DNA of 64,000 bases, taken from the NCBI RefSeq assembly GCF_014650495.1, contig NZ_BMVB01000009.1, positions 62,001 through 126,000 of the forward strand, given 5' to 3'. Shown here piece by piece: positions 8,649-17,058 of this stretch. Below the pieces are notes generated by a model. That model saw only the letters and a program-made list of their open reading frames with translations. It was not told the DNA's origin and ran no database searches. Each line of letters starts with the position of its first letter. Position 1 is the stretch's first letter. This DNA is from Streptomyces cinnamoneus (GTDB lineage Bacteria > Actinomycetota > Actinomycetes > Streptomycetales > Streptomycetaceae). The translations under genes and the position numbers were made by a program.

Positions 8649-9239
8649 ATGCCTCTCATCCCCGAGGAGCCTCAGATTCACGAGAGTGTCCCGGGTCCCC
8701 GCGCAGTTCCGGCCGCCGGCCGTCCCGCGATGACCCCCCGCCCTGTCCCTGGTCCCCGCCCGGCCCCCGCGCGGTCCGGCGATCCCGGCCCGCGCAGCGG
8801 CCCCGTCCCGGGCCCACGTCCTCCGCGTCCCGCGGCGGGCGCCCCGGCGGCCACCGCGCAGGTCCAGCTGATCCCCGCCCCCGCGGAGGGTGCCCTGGGC
8901 GCCGCGGACGAGGCCGTCGACCTGCTGCTCGACGCCGGCCGGGCGCCCGGCGAGGTCCTGGTCCTCACCACCGGCGACCCCCACCCGTGGGCGGCCCACG
9001 AGCTGTCCTTCGGCGAGGCGTCCTACTGGGCGCAGCACGACGCCGGGGACGACGTCTTCTACGCGGCCGCCGATGCCGAGCGTGCCGCGTCCCGCCCGGT
9101 CGTGGTCGTCGCCGTCAACGGTGGTTCGGACGCCGAGGTGGCCCGTGCGCTCCCCGCGGCCATGGCCCGCGCCGGTGCGCTGCTGATCGTCTGTGGTGAC
9201 CCGAAGCGCGTCAACGCCCTTCTCTCCGCAGGCGTCTGA
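8649..9239 (+). CDS. Conserved hypothetical protein, proline-rich N-terminus with a helicase-tail-like domain
   Basis: A 196-residue protein I cannot assign by name. Residues 1-70 are low-complexity, rich in Pro, Gly, Ala and Arg. Residues 75-196 form a compact alpha/beta domain with two hydrophobic strands (VLVLTTGDPHPW, ALLIVCGDPK) around a conserved SFGEASYWAQHDAGDDVFYA segment. The pattern recalls the C-terminal lobe of UvrD/Rep-type helicases, where LLIVCGDP-like strands follow a reader of exchanged DNA, but there is no Walker motif, so the protein could not be a helicase itself. It follows rnhB by 59 bp in the same direction and is closed by a hairpin. A DNA-repair role is only a guess. 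Confidence 0.8.
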   Translation: MPLIPEEPQIHESVPGPRAVPAAGRPAMTPRPVPGPRPAPARSGDPGPRSGPVPGPRPPRPAAGAPAATAQVQLIPAPAEGALGAADEAVDLLLDAGRAPGEVLVLTTGDPHPWAAHELSFGEASYWAQHDAGDDVFYAAADAERAASRPVVVVAVNGGSDAEVARALPAAMARAGALLIVCGDPKRVNALLSAGV

Positions 9240-9250
9240 CGTCCGGGTCC

Positions 9251-9287
9251 GGTGGCCGGCCCGCCCGTGAGGGGCGTGTCGGCCACC
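9251..9287. terminator. Hairpin between convergent genes
   Basis: GGTGGCCG pairs with CGGCCACC across a loop of about 21 nt, between the plus-strand gene ending at 9239 and the minus-strand gene ending at 9301. Confidence 0.55.
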
Positions 9288-9300
9288 GTGCCGTCCCGGG

Positions 9301-9888
9301 TCACCGGGCGGCGGTGCGGCGGTGCGCTTCGGGCGCTCCGCCGCCGAAGCCGATCCGTGCGGCCGGGTAGGGCGAAGAGCGGGGGCAGCGTCCGCTGCGG
9401 CCCTCGCCGAGGATCTGCCAGCCGCTTCGGGTGAGGGTGATGTACGCGCCGCAGCGCAGCCCGTGCAGGCTGCATGCGTCGCGCAGCCCCCACATCCACG
9501 CACCGTCCTCCTCGGTCCAATGGGCCTCGCCCTCACGGCAGTAGAGGAGTACGGCCGTCCGTATGGGCACCCGTCTGCGCAGGTCGTGCGGGATGATCTG
9601 GCGCAGTCGGCTCAGGAGCGCATTGCGCAGCTCCCAGCCGTCGGCGACGCCCGCCCGTCCGGTGTGTCGTGCGAAGGACGCACTGGCCGCGAGCCGTTCG
9701 TCGGGATCGAACACCGCGATGACGGCCGTGGACGGTGTCGGCAGGTGGCGGGCGTACAGACCGGTGACGACCTCGCGCGGATTGCGCAGCAGGGGGATGC
9801 CGGAAGCCACCCACTCGGCCGGCTCAAGCAGCCTGCCCAGATGGGGAGCGGAGTCGGCGGACGGTGCAGGAGCGAAGCCGAAGGCCAC
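9301..9888 (-). CDS. Conserved hypothetical protein
   Basis: A 195-residue soluble protein of no recognised family. I start at GTG 9888 because GAAGGGAG stands five bases before it. The frame stays open much further upstream (to 10185), but that region lacks a ribosome site and reads as low-complexity sequence overlapping recQ. The protein has a conserved core with ELRNALLSRLRQIIP, RTAVLLYCREGEAHW and EDGAWMWGLRDACSLHGLRCGAYITLT, and a basic Arg-rich tail. There is no signal peptide or membrane segment. It lies downstream of recQ on the same strand with a 220-bp gap containing no other recognisable gene. Confidence 0.75.
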   Translation of the reverse strand: MAFGFAPAPSADSAPHLGRLLEPAEWVASGIPLLRNPREVVTGLYARHLPTPSTAVIAVFDPDERLAASASFARHTGRAGVADGWELRNALLSRLRQIIPHDLRRRVPIRTAVLLYCREGEAHWTEEDGAWMWGLRDACSLHGLRCGAYITLTRSGWQILGEGRSGRCPRSSPYPAARIGFGGGAPEAHRRTAAR

Positions 9889-10108
9889 GGTTCTCCCTTC
9901 GTCTGCACGCCCGCGGAGCCGGGCGGAGGGGCAGGCAGGGCGGCCCGCCGCGACGGCAGCCTTGGCAGACCGCGAGCGGGCGGGGGTGGGGAGCAGGTTC
10001 AATTCTCGCGGCCCCATCAGCCGTGCGGCAACGATCAATTGACGCCAGTGACCGGTATCTGACGATCCGCCGACTAAATTCCGCTTCGCCTTGCCCGCCC
10101 GTCCCGGT

Positions 10109-12274
10109 TCACCCCTGGACGGCCAGGACCAGGGGGAACACTTCCGCCGCCCCGGACCGTCGCAGCAACCGAGCCGCGACGGCAAGGGTCCAGCCCGTGT
10201 CGGCCAGGTCGTCCACGAGCAGGACCGGCCCGTCGGCCGCCGACAGTGCCTCGGCGAGCGCGGGGGGAACGGTCAGCGCTCCGTCCAGGGCCCGCAGGCG
10301 CTGCGCGCTGTTGGTCCGCGGAACCCGGGTGTCCGCTTCGGCGTGTCCGTACTCGACCGTGCCCAGGAGCGGCATGCGGCCGACCCGCGCGATGTGCTCG
10401 CCCAGCGAGCGGATCAGCCGCGGCCGGGTGCGGGAGGCGACGGTGACGACCCCCACGGGCCGCGCGGGAGCGTCCGGCGCCCCGGACGCCCAACCACCGC
10501 TTCCCCTCGCCCAGTCGGCCAGTACCGTGACCACCGCGTCCGCCACGTCATCCGGAATGTCAGCGTCCGGGACGTGGGGGGCGAGGAGCGGCCGCAGCCG
10601 GTTGCCCCAGCCGATGTCGGAGAGTCGCCCCAGCGCCCGGCCTGTGGCGGCCTGCTCGCCCGCCGGGATACGGCCCTTGAGGTCCACGCCGACCGCCGGC
10701 ATGCCCGTGGGCCACATCCGCCGAGGTTCCACCTCCACCCCCGGGCGGCCCAGTTCGCCCCGGGAGGCGTCCAGGGAGCCGGCGGACACGTCGGCGCCGA
10801 ACCGGGGAGCCGCGCAGTTGTCGCACCGCCCGCAGGGGGCAGCCTCCTCGTCGTCCAGCTGGCGCCGCAGGAACTCCATCCGGCACTGCGTCGTCGTGGC
10901 GTAGTCGCGCATCGCCTGCTGCTCCGCCTCGCGCTGGCGCGCCACCCAGGCGTAGCGCTCCGCGTCGTACACCCAGGGCTCGCCCGTCGCCGTCCATCCG
11001 CCGCGCACCCGGTGGACCGCCCCGTCCACGTCGAGGACCTTGAGCATGGTCTCCAGCCGCGAGCGGCGCAGCTCGACCTGGGGCTCCAGGGCGGGCAGCG
11101 ACACGGGGCGCTCGGAGGCGGCCAGCACCGCCAGCGTGCGGCGGACCTGCTCCTCCGGGGGGAAGGCGAGCGAGGCGAAGTACTTCCAGATCGCCTCGTC
11201 CTCGCGGCCCGGCAGCAGCAGCACTTCGGCGTGCTCCACGCCGCGTCCGGCGCGTCCCACCTGCTGGTAGTAGGCGATGGGGGAGGACGGCGAGCCCAGG
11301 TGGACGACGAAGCCGAGGTCGGGCTTGTCGAAGCCCATGCCGAGGGCGGACGTGGCGACGAGCGCCTTGACGCGGTTGGCGAGCAGGTCCTCCTCCGCCT
11401 GCTGGCGGTCCGCGTTCTCCGTCTTGCCCGTGTACGAGGCCACCACGTGCCCGCGGCGCCGCAGGAAAGCCGTGACCTCCTCGGCGGCGGCGACGGTGAG
11501 GGTGTAGATGATGCCGGAGCCCGGCAGCTCCTCCAGGTGGTCGGCGAGCCAGGCCAGGCGGTGCGCGGCGTCGGGCAGGGTCAGCACACTCAGGCTCAGG
11601 CTCTCGCGGTCCAGCGGGCCGCGCAGGACCAGCGCCTCCTCCGCGCCCTCGCCCGTGCCGAGCTGCTCGGCGACGTCGGCGGTCACGCGGGCGTTGGCCG
11701 TGGCGGTGGTCGCCAGCACCGGGACACCGGGCGGCAGGTCGGCCAGCATCGTGCGCAGCCGCCGGTAGTCCGGCCGGAAGTCGTGCCCCCAGTCGGAGAT
11801 GCAGTGGGCCTCGTCGACGACCAGCAGACCGGTGGCGGCCGCGAGCTTGGGCAGCACCTGGTCACGGAAGTCGGGGTTGTTGAGCCGCTCGGGGCTCACG
11901 AGCAGGACGTCGACCTCGCCCGCGGCGACCTCGGCCTGCACGGTCTCCCACTCCTCGGTGTTGGAGGAGTTGATCGTGCGGGCGTGGATCCCCGCCCGGG
12001 CGGCGGCGTCCACCTGGTTGCGCATGAGGGCGAGCAGCGGGGAGACGATCACCGTCGGGCCGCTGCCGCGCTCGCGCAGCAGCGCGGTCGCGACGAAGTA
12101 CACCGCCGACTTGCCCCACCCCGTGCGCTGCACGACCAGCGCGCGGCGGCGGTGGGCGACGAGCGCCTCGATCGCGCGCCACTGGTCCTCGCGCAGTCTC
12201 GCCGTGCCCGTGGTGTCTCCGACGAGACGGGCGAGGACGGTGTCCGCCGAGGTGCGGAGGGCTTCGTTGGTCAT
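10109..12274 (-). CDS. recQ: RecQ-family DNA helicase with C-terminal phosphoribosyltransferase-like domain
   Basis: A 721-residue superfamily 2 helicase. The motifs in order are Walker A TGWGKS (51-56), DEAHC (154-158), motif III ATTATAN (188-194), motif [13 protein letters not shown] (310-319) and QQVGRAGR (337-344), then the RecQ zinc cluster with Cys464, 481, 484 and 487. No HRDC domain follows. Instead residues 605-721 look like a type I phosphoribosyltransferase, with a PRPP-loop signature [13 protein letters not shown] (684-696). This tail replaces the usual nucleic-acid-binding end. The start is ATG 12274; the frame extends to 12355 without a better site. The gene is divergent from a DUF4192 gene, with three DnaA-box-like 9-mers between them. 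Residue W in TGWGKS departs from the common TGGGKS. Confidence 0.93.
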   Translation of the reverse strand: MTNEALRTSADTVLARLVGDTTGTARLREDQWRAIEALVAHRRRALVVQRTGWGKSAVYFVATALLRERGSGPTVIVSPLLALMRNQVDAAARAGIHARTINSSNTEEWETVQAEVAAGEVDVLLVSPERLNNPDFRDQVLPKLAAATGLLVVDEAHCISDWGHDFRPDYRRLRTMLADLPPGVPVLATTATANARVTADVAEQLGTGEGAEEALVLRGPLDRESLSLSVLTLPDAAHRLAWLADHLEELPGSGIIYTLTVAAAEEVTAFLRRRGHVVASYTGKTENADRQQAEEDLLANRVKALVATSALGMGFDKPDLGFVVHLGSPSSPIAYYQQVGRAGRGVEHAEVLLLPGREDEAIWKYFASLAFPPEEQVRRTLAVLAASERPVSLPALEPQVELRRSRLETMLKVLDVDGAVHRVRGGWTATGEPWVYDAERYAWVARQREAEQQAMRDYATTTQCRMEFLRRQLDDEEAAPCGRCDNCAAPRFGADVSAGSLDASRGELGRPGVEVEPRRMWPTGMPAVGVDLKGRIPAGEQAATGRALGRLSDIGWGNRLRPLLAPHVPDADIPDDVADAVVTVLADWARGSGGWASGAPDAPARPVGVVTVASRTRPRLIRSLGEHIARVGRMPLLGTVEYGHAEADTRVPRTNSAQRLRALDGALTVPPALAEALSAADGPVLLVDDLADTGWTLAVAARLLRRSGAAEVFPLVLAVQG

Positions 12275-12325
12275 GCCCCCATGCAACACGAGGGCACTGA
12301 CAAAGCGCGAATGGGCCGCGTGGCC

Positions 12326-12390
12326 TGTGGAAAACCCCGGCGGCAGGTTGTCCACAGCGTTAGTACGACAATATTCCGGAGTTATCCACA
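12326..12390. promoter_or_regulatory. Cluster of three DnaA-box-like 9-mers
   Basis: TTTTCCACA lies on the minus strand at 12326-12334; TTGTCCACA (the preferred Streptomyces DnaA box) is at 12348-12356 and TTATCCACA (the E. coli consensus) at 12382-12390. All three fall in the 156-bp divergent gap between recQ and the DUF4192 gene. Confidence 0.6.
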
Positions 12391-12430
12391 GGGGTGGCGG
12401 GTCCGCTCGGCCCCGCGGGACTCTCGGGCC

Positions 12431-13870
12431 ATGACGCAGCCCGATGAATCAGCTCCCATGTCGTCCTCGCCCGCCCCCTCGACCCCCTCGTCCGCGGTTC
12501 CTTCACCTGCCGGGGGAAGCGGACCGGAGACGCAGATCACCCTGCGCAGCCCTGCCGAACTCGCGGACGCGCTGCCGTACCTGATGGGCTTTCACCCGAC
12601 CGACTCGATCGTCCTCCTCGCGCTGCACGGCGAGCGCGGCCGCTTCGGCGGCCGGCTCAGGCTCGGCATCCCGGGCAATGAGGCCGAATGGCCCGACGTC
12701 AGCGACCAGCTCGCCGAGACCCTCGTCACCGGCTGCGACAAGCGCGGCTCCCGCCCCGACGGCATCGTGCTGTTCCTGTGCCAGGACCCTGCGGAGGGCG
12801 AGACGGGCCGGCAGGTGAGGGAACGGCTCCACCCGCTCGCCCAGAGCCTGCGCCTCGCCTGCGGCGGGCTCGACGTCCCCGTGTACGAAGCCCTGTGCAT
12901 CTCCGACGGCCGGTTCTGGTCCTACTGCTGCCCCGGCGAGCGCTGCTGCCCGTCGGAAGGCGTGCCCCTGGCCCTGCCGGGCACCTCGGTGATGGCCGCG
13001 GCGGCCGCCTACGCCGGCATCCAGGTCCGCGGAACGCTCCGCGAGATGGAGGCGCGCTACGCGCCGCTGACCGGCCCCCGGGCCGGGGAACAGGAGACGG
13101 CACTGGACGCGGCCGCCGCGGATCTCGTTCCGCGCATCCTGTGGGGTACGGACGGCGAGACCGTCCGTCAGGAGACGCTCGCCCTCGCCGGTCTGCTCAT
13201 CGGGCGCTTCCACGAAGCCCCGCCCGTGGCCGGCCGGGCGGCGGCCGACGAACGCGACGACGCCTTGGTGGCCGCCGACGAGGCGGCGGCCATTGTCCTC
13301 GGCCTCCAGGACCGCACCACGCGGGACCGGGCCGCCGAATGGATGGAGGGGCCGCAGGCCCCGGCCGCGCTGCGCGTGTGGCGCGCCCTCGCCCGGCGCT
13401 GCGTGCCGCCCTACACCGAGCACGCGGCCGCCCCGCTCACCCTCGCCGGATGGGTCGCCTGGTCCACCGGCGACCAGCCCGAGGCCCGGGTCGCCCTCAG
13501 CAGCGCCCTGAGCGCCGACCCCGACTACCTCTTCGCCCAGCTCCTGCACCGCGCCTGCAACGACAGCATGGACCCCGAGCTCCTGCGCCGCTGTCTGCGC
13601 CGTGAGCGCGCCGGCCGGGCCGTGCACCCCCCGACGCCGGACGCGGGCGCCGCCCCGGTCCTACCCACGGAAGCGGCCACGGCCCCGTCGGCCCCGGACA
13701 CCCCGGCACCCGAGGGACGAAGCCGCAGGACCACCGGCCCGGGCGGGCCCGGCGGCCCTGCCGGCCCGGGCGGGGCACGCCGCCCCGCGGGCCCGGCAGG
13801 GGCGAGCGGGCCCGCCGGGAAGGCCCGGCCGCGGCGTACGGGGCCGCGAGGGGTGCGTGGACGACAGTGA
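12431..13870 (+). CDS. DUF4192 domain-containing protein
   Basis: A 479-residue actinobacterial protein of unknown function. The DUF4192 region begins at about residue 38 with [28 protein letters not shown] and covers most of the chain up to about 395. Four cysteines cluster in [10 protein letters not shown] near residue 175, a possible metal or redox site. The last 80 residues are low-complexity Pro/Gly/Ala/Arg-rich and probably disordered. There is no signal peptide. The ATG at 12431 has no clear ribosome site. The stop overlaps the GTG of the next gene by four bases (GTGA), which suggests co-translation with the debranching-enzyme-like protein. It is divergent from recQ across the DnaA-box cluster. 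Confidence 0.88.
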   Translation: MTQPDESAPMSSSPAPSTPSSAVPSPAGGSGPETQITLRSPAELADALPYLMGFHPTDSIVLLALHGERGRFGGRLRLGIPGNEAEWPDVSDQLAETLVTGCDKRGSRPDGIVLFLCQDPAEGETGRQVRERLHPLAQSLRLACGGLDVPVYEALCISDGRFWSYCCPGERCCPSEGVPLALPGTSVMAAAAAYAGIQVRGTLREMEARYAPLTGPRAGEQETALDAAAADLVPRILWGTDGETVRQETLALAGLLIGRFHEAPPVAGRAAADERDDALVAADEAAAIVLGLQDRTTRDRAAEWMEGPQAPAALRVWRALARRCVPPYTEHAAAPLTLAGWVAWSTGDQPEARVALSSALSADPDYLFAQLLHRACNDSMDPELLRRCLRRERAGRAVHPPTPDAGAAPVLPTEAATAPSAPDTPAPEGRSRRTTGPGGPGGPAGPGGARRPAGPAGASGPAGKARPRRTGPRGVRGRQ

Positions 13871-16026
13871 CCGGGGCCACTGCGCATCCCCGTGACCTCC
13901 ACGGGCCCCTCGCCGTTCACCTGAGTGGCCCGCAGTCGTCGTCGGTCGTCCAGGCCCGTGATGCCCACAGGGAGCGCAGACACGTGCAAGGCATTGCCCC
14001 GAACGGTCCCTCGATCCGCCGCCCACCCGAACAGAGACGGGCCCCCGCCGGCCGACCCCAGGGACCGCAGCCCGTGCACGAGGCGCTGATCTGCGTCGCA
14101 CTGCCCGCGCTCGCGATCTCCTCCCAGCATGGGCAGCTCACCGGTCACGGCCTCGACGGCTTCTACCGCAGCGGGCGACGGCTGCTGGCCCGGTGCCGGG
14201 TCAAGGTCGCCGGCGCCGAGCCGGTGCCCGTCCAGGGGCGCATGCTCGGCGCGGAGCGGGCCCGCTTCGTCGGTACGGTGCGCACCCCCGCCGACGCGGG
14301 GCCCGACCCGGCCGTCACCGTGGAACGGGTCCGGGACGCCGAGGGCATCGAGCGGATCACCGTGCGCAGCGCGGCCGTCCACGAGCTCCGGCTGGTCGTC
14401 GAGGTGTCCCTGGGCACCGACCTGGCCGAGCTGGGCGCGATCGCCGCGGGACGGGCCGGGCCCGAGGTGCCGGCCGCGGTGCACGGTTCCGGCCTGCGCT
14501 GGTCCACCCCAGGGCTGCACGCCGTCGTCACGGCCGACCCCCCGCCCGGGGACGCGCTGGCCTCGGCCGGCCTGCTCTGCTGGGAGATACAGCTGCCACC
14601 CGGCGGCAGCCGCACCGTCGAGCTGCGGGTCCGCCCGGAATTCCCCGGCAGGCCCCGCACGCCCGAGCCGGCCGTCCACGGCCGCGGCGGAGCGGCGCCG
14701 CCCTGGGGCGACGCCGAGGCCGACGGGGACGATGCCCGAGCCGCGGCGCTGCTGGCAGCCGGCCTCGACGACCTGCGGGCCCTGCTGGTGCGCGATCCGG
14801 GACACCCGGCCGATGCCCACCTCGCCGCGGGCATCCCCTGGCGGTGCGGTCACCTCGCGCCCGCCGAGGCCCTGTGGGCCGCCCGGATGACCTTGCCCCT
14901 GGGCGTGCGGCTCGCCGCCGGCACGCTGCGCACCCTGGCCCGTACGCAGCAGACCGGGCCGGGCCCTGACCGCGGCCGCATGCCCGGTGCCCTGCGGCAC
15001 ACAGGGGCGCATCTGCCGCCCGGCTGCACGGGCGTCGAGGCCACGCTCCTGTTCCCCGTCGTGCTCGCGGAGGCCAGGCGCTGGGGTCTGCCCGCCCAGG
15101 AGACGCAGGCGCTGCTCCCCGCCGCCGAGCGCTGCCTGGACTGGCTGCGGACCGCGGCCGGGGACGGCGCCTATCTCGCGGACCCGGTCCCGGGCGGCCC
15201 GTACCGCTGCGAGGTGCAGGCGCACGCGCACCGGGCCGCCCTGCTCGGCGCGGACCTGCTGGAGTCGTACGACCGCCCCGGGGCCGCTGAGCTGCGGGAG
15301 TGGGCGGCCGAGCTGCGCCGCCGCTTCCGTGAGGGCTTCTGGACCGACGACCCGGGCGGCGGGCGTCCCGTGGCGGCCCGGACGCCCGACGGCCGGCGGA
15401 TACCTCACCTGGGGAGCGCCGCCGCGCATCTGCTCGACACGGGGCTGCTGGGCGGCGGGGAGTATGCCCCGGGGCTGCTGGACCGGGTGCAGACCGAGCA
15501 GCTGGCCCGGCTGCTCGGCAGCCCCGCCCTCGACTCCGGCTGGGGGCTGCGCAGCCTCGGCTCCAAGGAGCCCGGCCACAATCCCTTCGGGCACCGCAGC
15601 GGGGCCGTGCGGGTCCATGAGACGGCCGTGGCCGTGGCCGGGCTCGTGGCGGCGGGCTACGAGAAGGAGGCGAGCGGCCTCCTGCGCGGGGCGCTGGACG
15701 CCGCCGAGGTCTTCGGGTACCGGCTGCCGGAGATGTACGCGGGGGAGCAGCGCACCGCCGGCAGCGCGCCGCTGCCGCATCCGGCGGCGTGCCGGCCCGC
15801 GGCCGTCGCGGCGGCGGGCGCGGTCCACTTGCTGGCCACGCTCGCCGGGGTGCGGCCCGACGTGCCGGCCGGCACGGTGGCCCTCCGCCCTCCGCGCACC
15901 GCGCCCCTGGGCGAGCTGCGGTTCACCGGGCTCCGCGTGGCCGAGCAGCCGTTCGCCGTCCGGATCAGCAGACTCGGGCTGGGCATGGTCGAGGAGGCAG
16001 CCGAAGGGCTGCAGCTGGGGGCGTGA
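13867..16026 (+). CDS. Glycogen-debranching N-terminal domain / amylo-alpha-1,6-glucosidase-like protein
   Basis: A 719-residue protein. Residues about 75-260 match the beta-rich N-terminal domain of bacterial glycogen debranching-type proteins (LTGHGLDGFYRSGRRLLARC). From about 295 an (alpha/alpha)-toroid glycoside-hydrolase-like domain follows, with GIPWRCGHLAPAEALWA and GWGLRSL blocks near 550. Family members act on alpha-1,6 branches or related glucosides, but the catalytic acid cannot be placed by eye, so the substrate is inferred. GTG 13867 overlaps the preceding stop (GTGA), and a second GTG in frame at 13984 could be the real start, removing a poorly conserved 39-residue extension. 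Confidence 0.82.
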   Translation: MTGATAHPRDLHGPLAVHLSGPQSSSVVQARDAHRERRHVQGIAPNGPSIRRPPEQRRAPAGRPQGPQPVHEALICVALPALAISSQHGQLTGHGLDGFYRSGRRLLARCRVKVAGAEPVPVQGRMLGAERARFVGTVRTPADAGPDPAVTVERVRDAEGIERITVRSAAVHELRLVVEVSLGTDLAELGAIAAGRAGPEVPAAVHGSGLRWSTPGLHAVVTADPPPGDALASAGLLCWEIQLPPGGSRTVELRVRPEFPGRPRTPEPAVHGRGGAAPPWGDAEADGDDARAAALLAAGLDDLRALLVRDPGHPADAHLAAGIPWRCGHLAPAEALWAARMTLPLGVRLAAGTLRTLARTQQTGPGPDRGRMPGALRHTGAHLPPGCTGVEATLLFPVVLAEARRWGLPAQETQALLPAAERCLDWLRTAAGDGAYLADPVPGGPYRCEVQAHAHRAALLGADLLESYDRPGAAELREWAAELRRRFREGFWTDDPGGGRPVAARTPDGRRIPHLGSAAAHLLDTGLLGGGEYAPGLLDRVQTEQLARLLGSPALDSGWGLRSLGSKEPGHNPFGHRSGAVRVHETAVAVAGLVAAGYEKEASGLLRGALDAAEVFGYRLPEMYAGEQRTAGSAPLPHPAACRPAAVAAAGAVHLLATLAGVRPDVPAGTVALRPPRTAPLGELRFTGLRVAEQPFAVRISRLGLGMVEEAAEGLQLGA

Positions 16027-16108
16027 GGGGCATGGGTACGGGGTTGTCCGAAGGGCTCCTCACGGACCGCGGTCGAGAGCCTGTCCACCGTGACCAAGAG
16101 CCTGTTTA

Positions 16109-16130
16109 TCGTCAGGCAGACGACTATGAT
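16109..16130 (+). promoter_or_regulatory. Predicted operator and -10 element of the Nudix regulator
   Basis: An inverted repeat TCGTC-AGGCA-GACGA (16109-16123) abuts a TATGAT hexamer (16125-16130) that stands six bases before the ATG at 16137. The operator would therefore occupy the space just upstream of the -10 of a leaderless promoter, consistent with autoregulation. Confidence 0.5.
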
Positions 16131-16136
16131 CACGTC

Positions 16137-16898
16137 ATGCCCTACGACCCGTCGGCCTTCCCGCCCTTCGCCGTCACCGTGGACCTGGTCGTGCTCACGG
16201 TGCGACAGCACGCGCTGTGCGCGCTGGCCGTGCGCCGCGGCGAGCCCCCGTTCCAAGGACGCTGGGCGCTGCCCGGCGGCTTCGTCCGGGGTGATGAGGA
16301 CCTGGCGACCGCGGCCGCTCGCGAGCTCGCCGAGGAGACGGGGCTGCTCGCCCACGACCCGGCGGCGCCCGCGGTCGCCAACGCCGCGCACCTCGAACAG
16401 CTCGCCACGTACGGCGACCCGAAGCGCGACCCGCGCATGCGAGTGGTGAGCGTCGCGCACCTCGCCCTCGCGCCCGATCTGCCCGCCCCGCGCCCGGGCG
16501 GGGACGCGCGCAGCGTGCGCTGGGCGCCGGTGGAGGACCTGCTGGACCAGGAGGTGGGCTACGGCCGCGAGGACGAGCAGGCCGCCCCGCTCGCCTTCGA
16601 CCACGCCCGCATCCTCGCCGACGGCGTCGAGCGCGCCCGCTCCAAGATCGAGTACTCCTCGCTGGCGACGGCGTTCTGCCCGCAGGAGTTCACCGTGGGC
16701 GAGCTCCGCCGCGTCTACGAGGCGGTGTGGGGCGTCGCCCTGGACCCGCGCAACTTCCACCGCAAGGTCACCGGTACGCCCGGCTTCCTCGTCCCCACGG
16801 GCGGCACGACGACGCGCCAGGGCGGCCGACCGGCGCAACTCTTCCGGGCGGGCGGGGCCACGCTCCTCAACCCGCCGATGCTCCGGCCCGAGGCCTGA
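16137..16898 (+). CDS. Nudix-domain transcriptional regulator (NrtR-like)
   Basis: A 253-residue protein with an N-terminal Nudix fold and a C-terminal winged helix, the architecture of NrtR and related regulators that sense ADP-ribose or NAD-derived ligands. The Nudix box is complete (residues 48-70, GGFVRGDEDLATAAARELAE then ETGL), unlike many NrtR proteins in which it has decayed, so hydrolysis is possible. The DNA-binding part is about residues 180-250, with FTVGELRRVYEAVWGVALD and NFHRKVTGTPGFL. ATG 16137 follows TATGAT by six bases and an inverted repeat lies just upstream. No NAD biosynthesis gene is adjacent, so targets other than itself are unknown. An ADP-ribosylglycohydrolase lies 8 kb upstream, which may be coincidence. 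Confidence 0.88.
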   Translation: MPYDPSAFPPFAVTVDLVVLTVRQHALCALAVRRGEPPFQGRWALPGGFVRGDEDLATAAARELAEETGLLAHDPAAPAVANAAHLEQLATYGDPKRDPRMRVVSVAHLALAPDLPAPRPGGDARSVRWAPVEDLLDQEVGYGREDEQAAPLAFDHARILADGVERARSKIEYSSLATAFCPQEFTVGELRRVYEAVWGVALDPRNFHRKVTGTPGFLVPTGGTTTRQGGRPAQLFRAGGATLLNPPMLRPEA

Positions 16899-16899
16899 T

Positions 16900-16922
16900 C
16901 GGGCCGGGCCGGCACCGGCCCG
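16900..16922 (+). terminator. Hairpin directly after the Nudix regulator
   Basis: CGGGCCGG pairs with CCGGCCCG around a seven-base loop, starting two bases after the stop codon. Confidence 0.6.
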
Positions 16923-17058
16923 ACCGGGGGACGGAAGCGGGGGTTCGGCGGCGCCGGGTGTGACACACGTGCTGGAAGATGCTCGCGGTGCGTCGCAAAT
17001 AGGACATATCGGGTTACGGTGCTCCGGTACGTGCTGCCGCCGTCCCGCGAGTGAAGCC

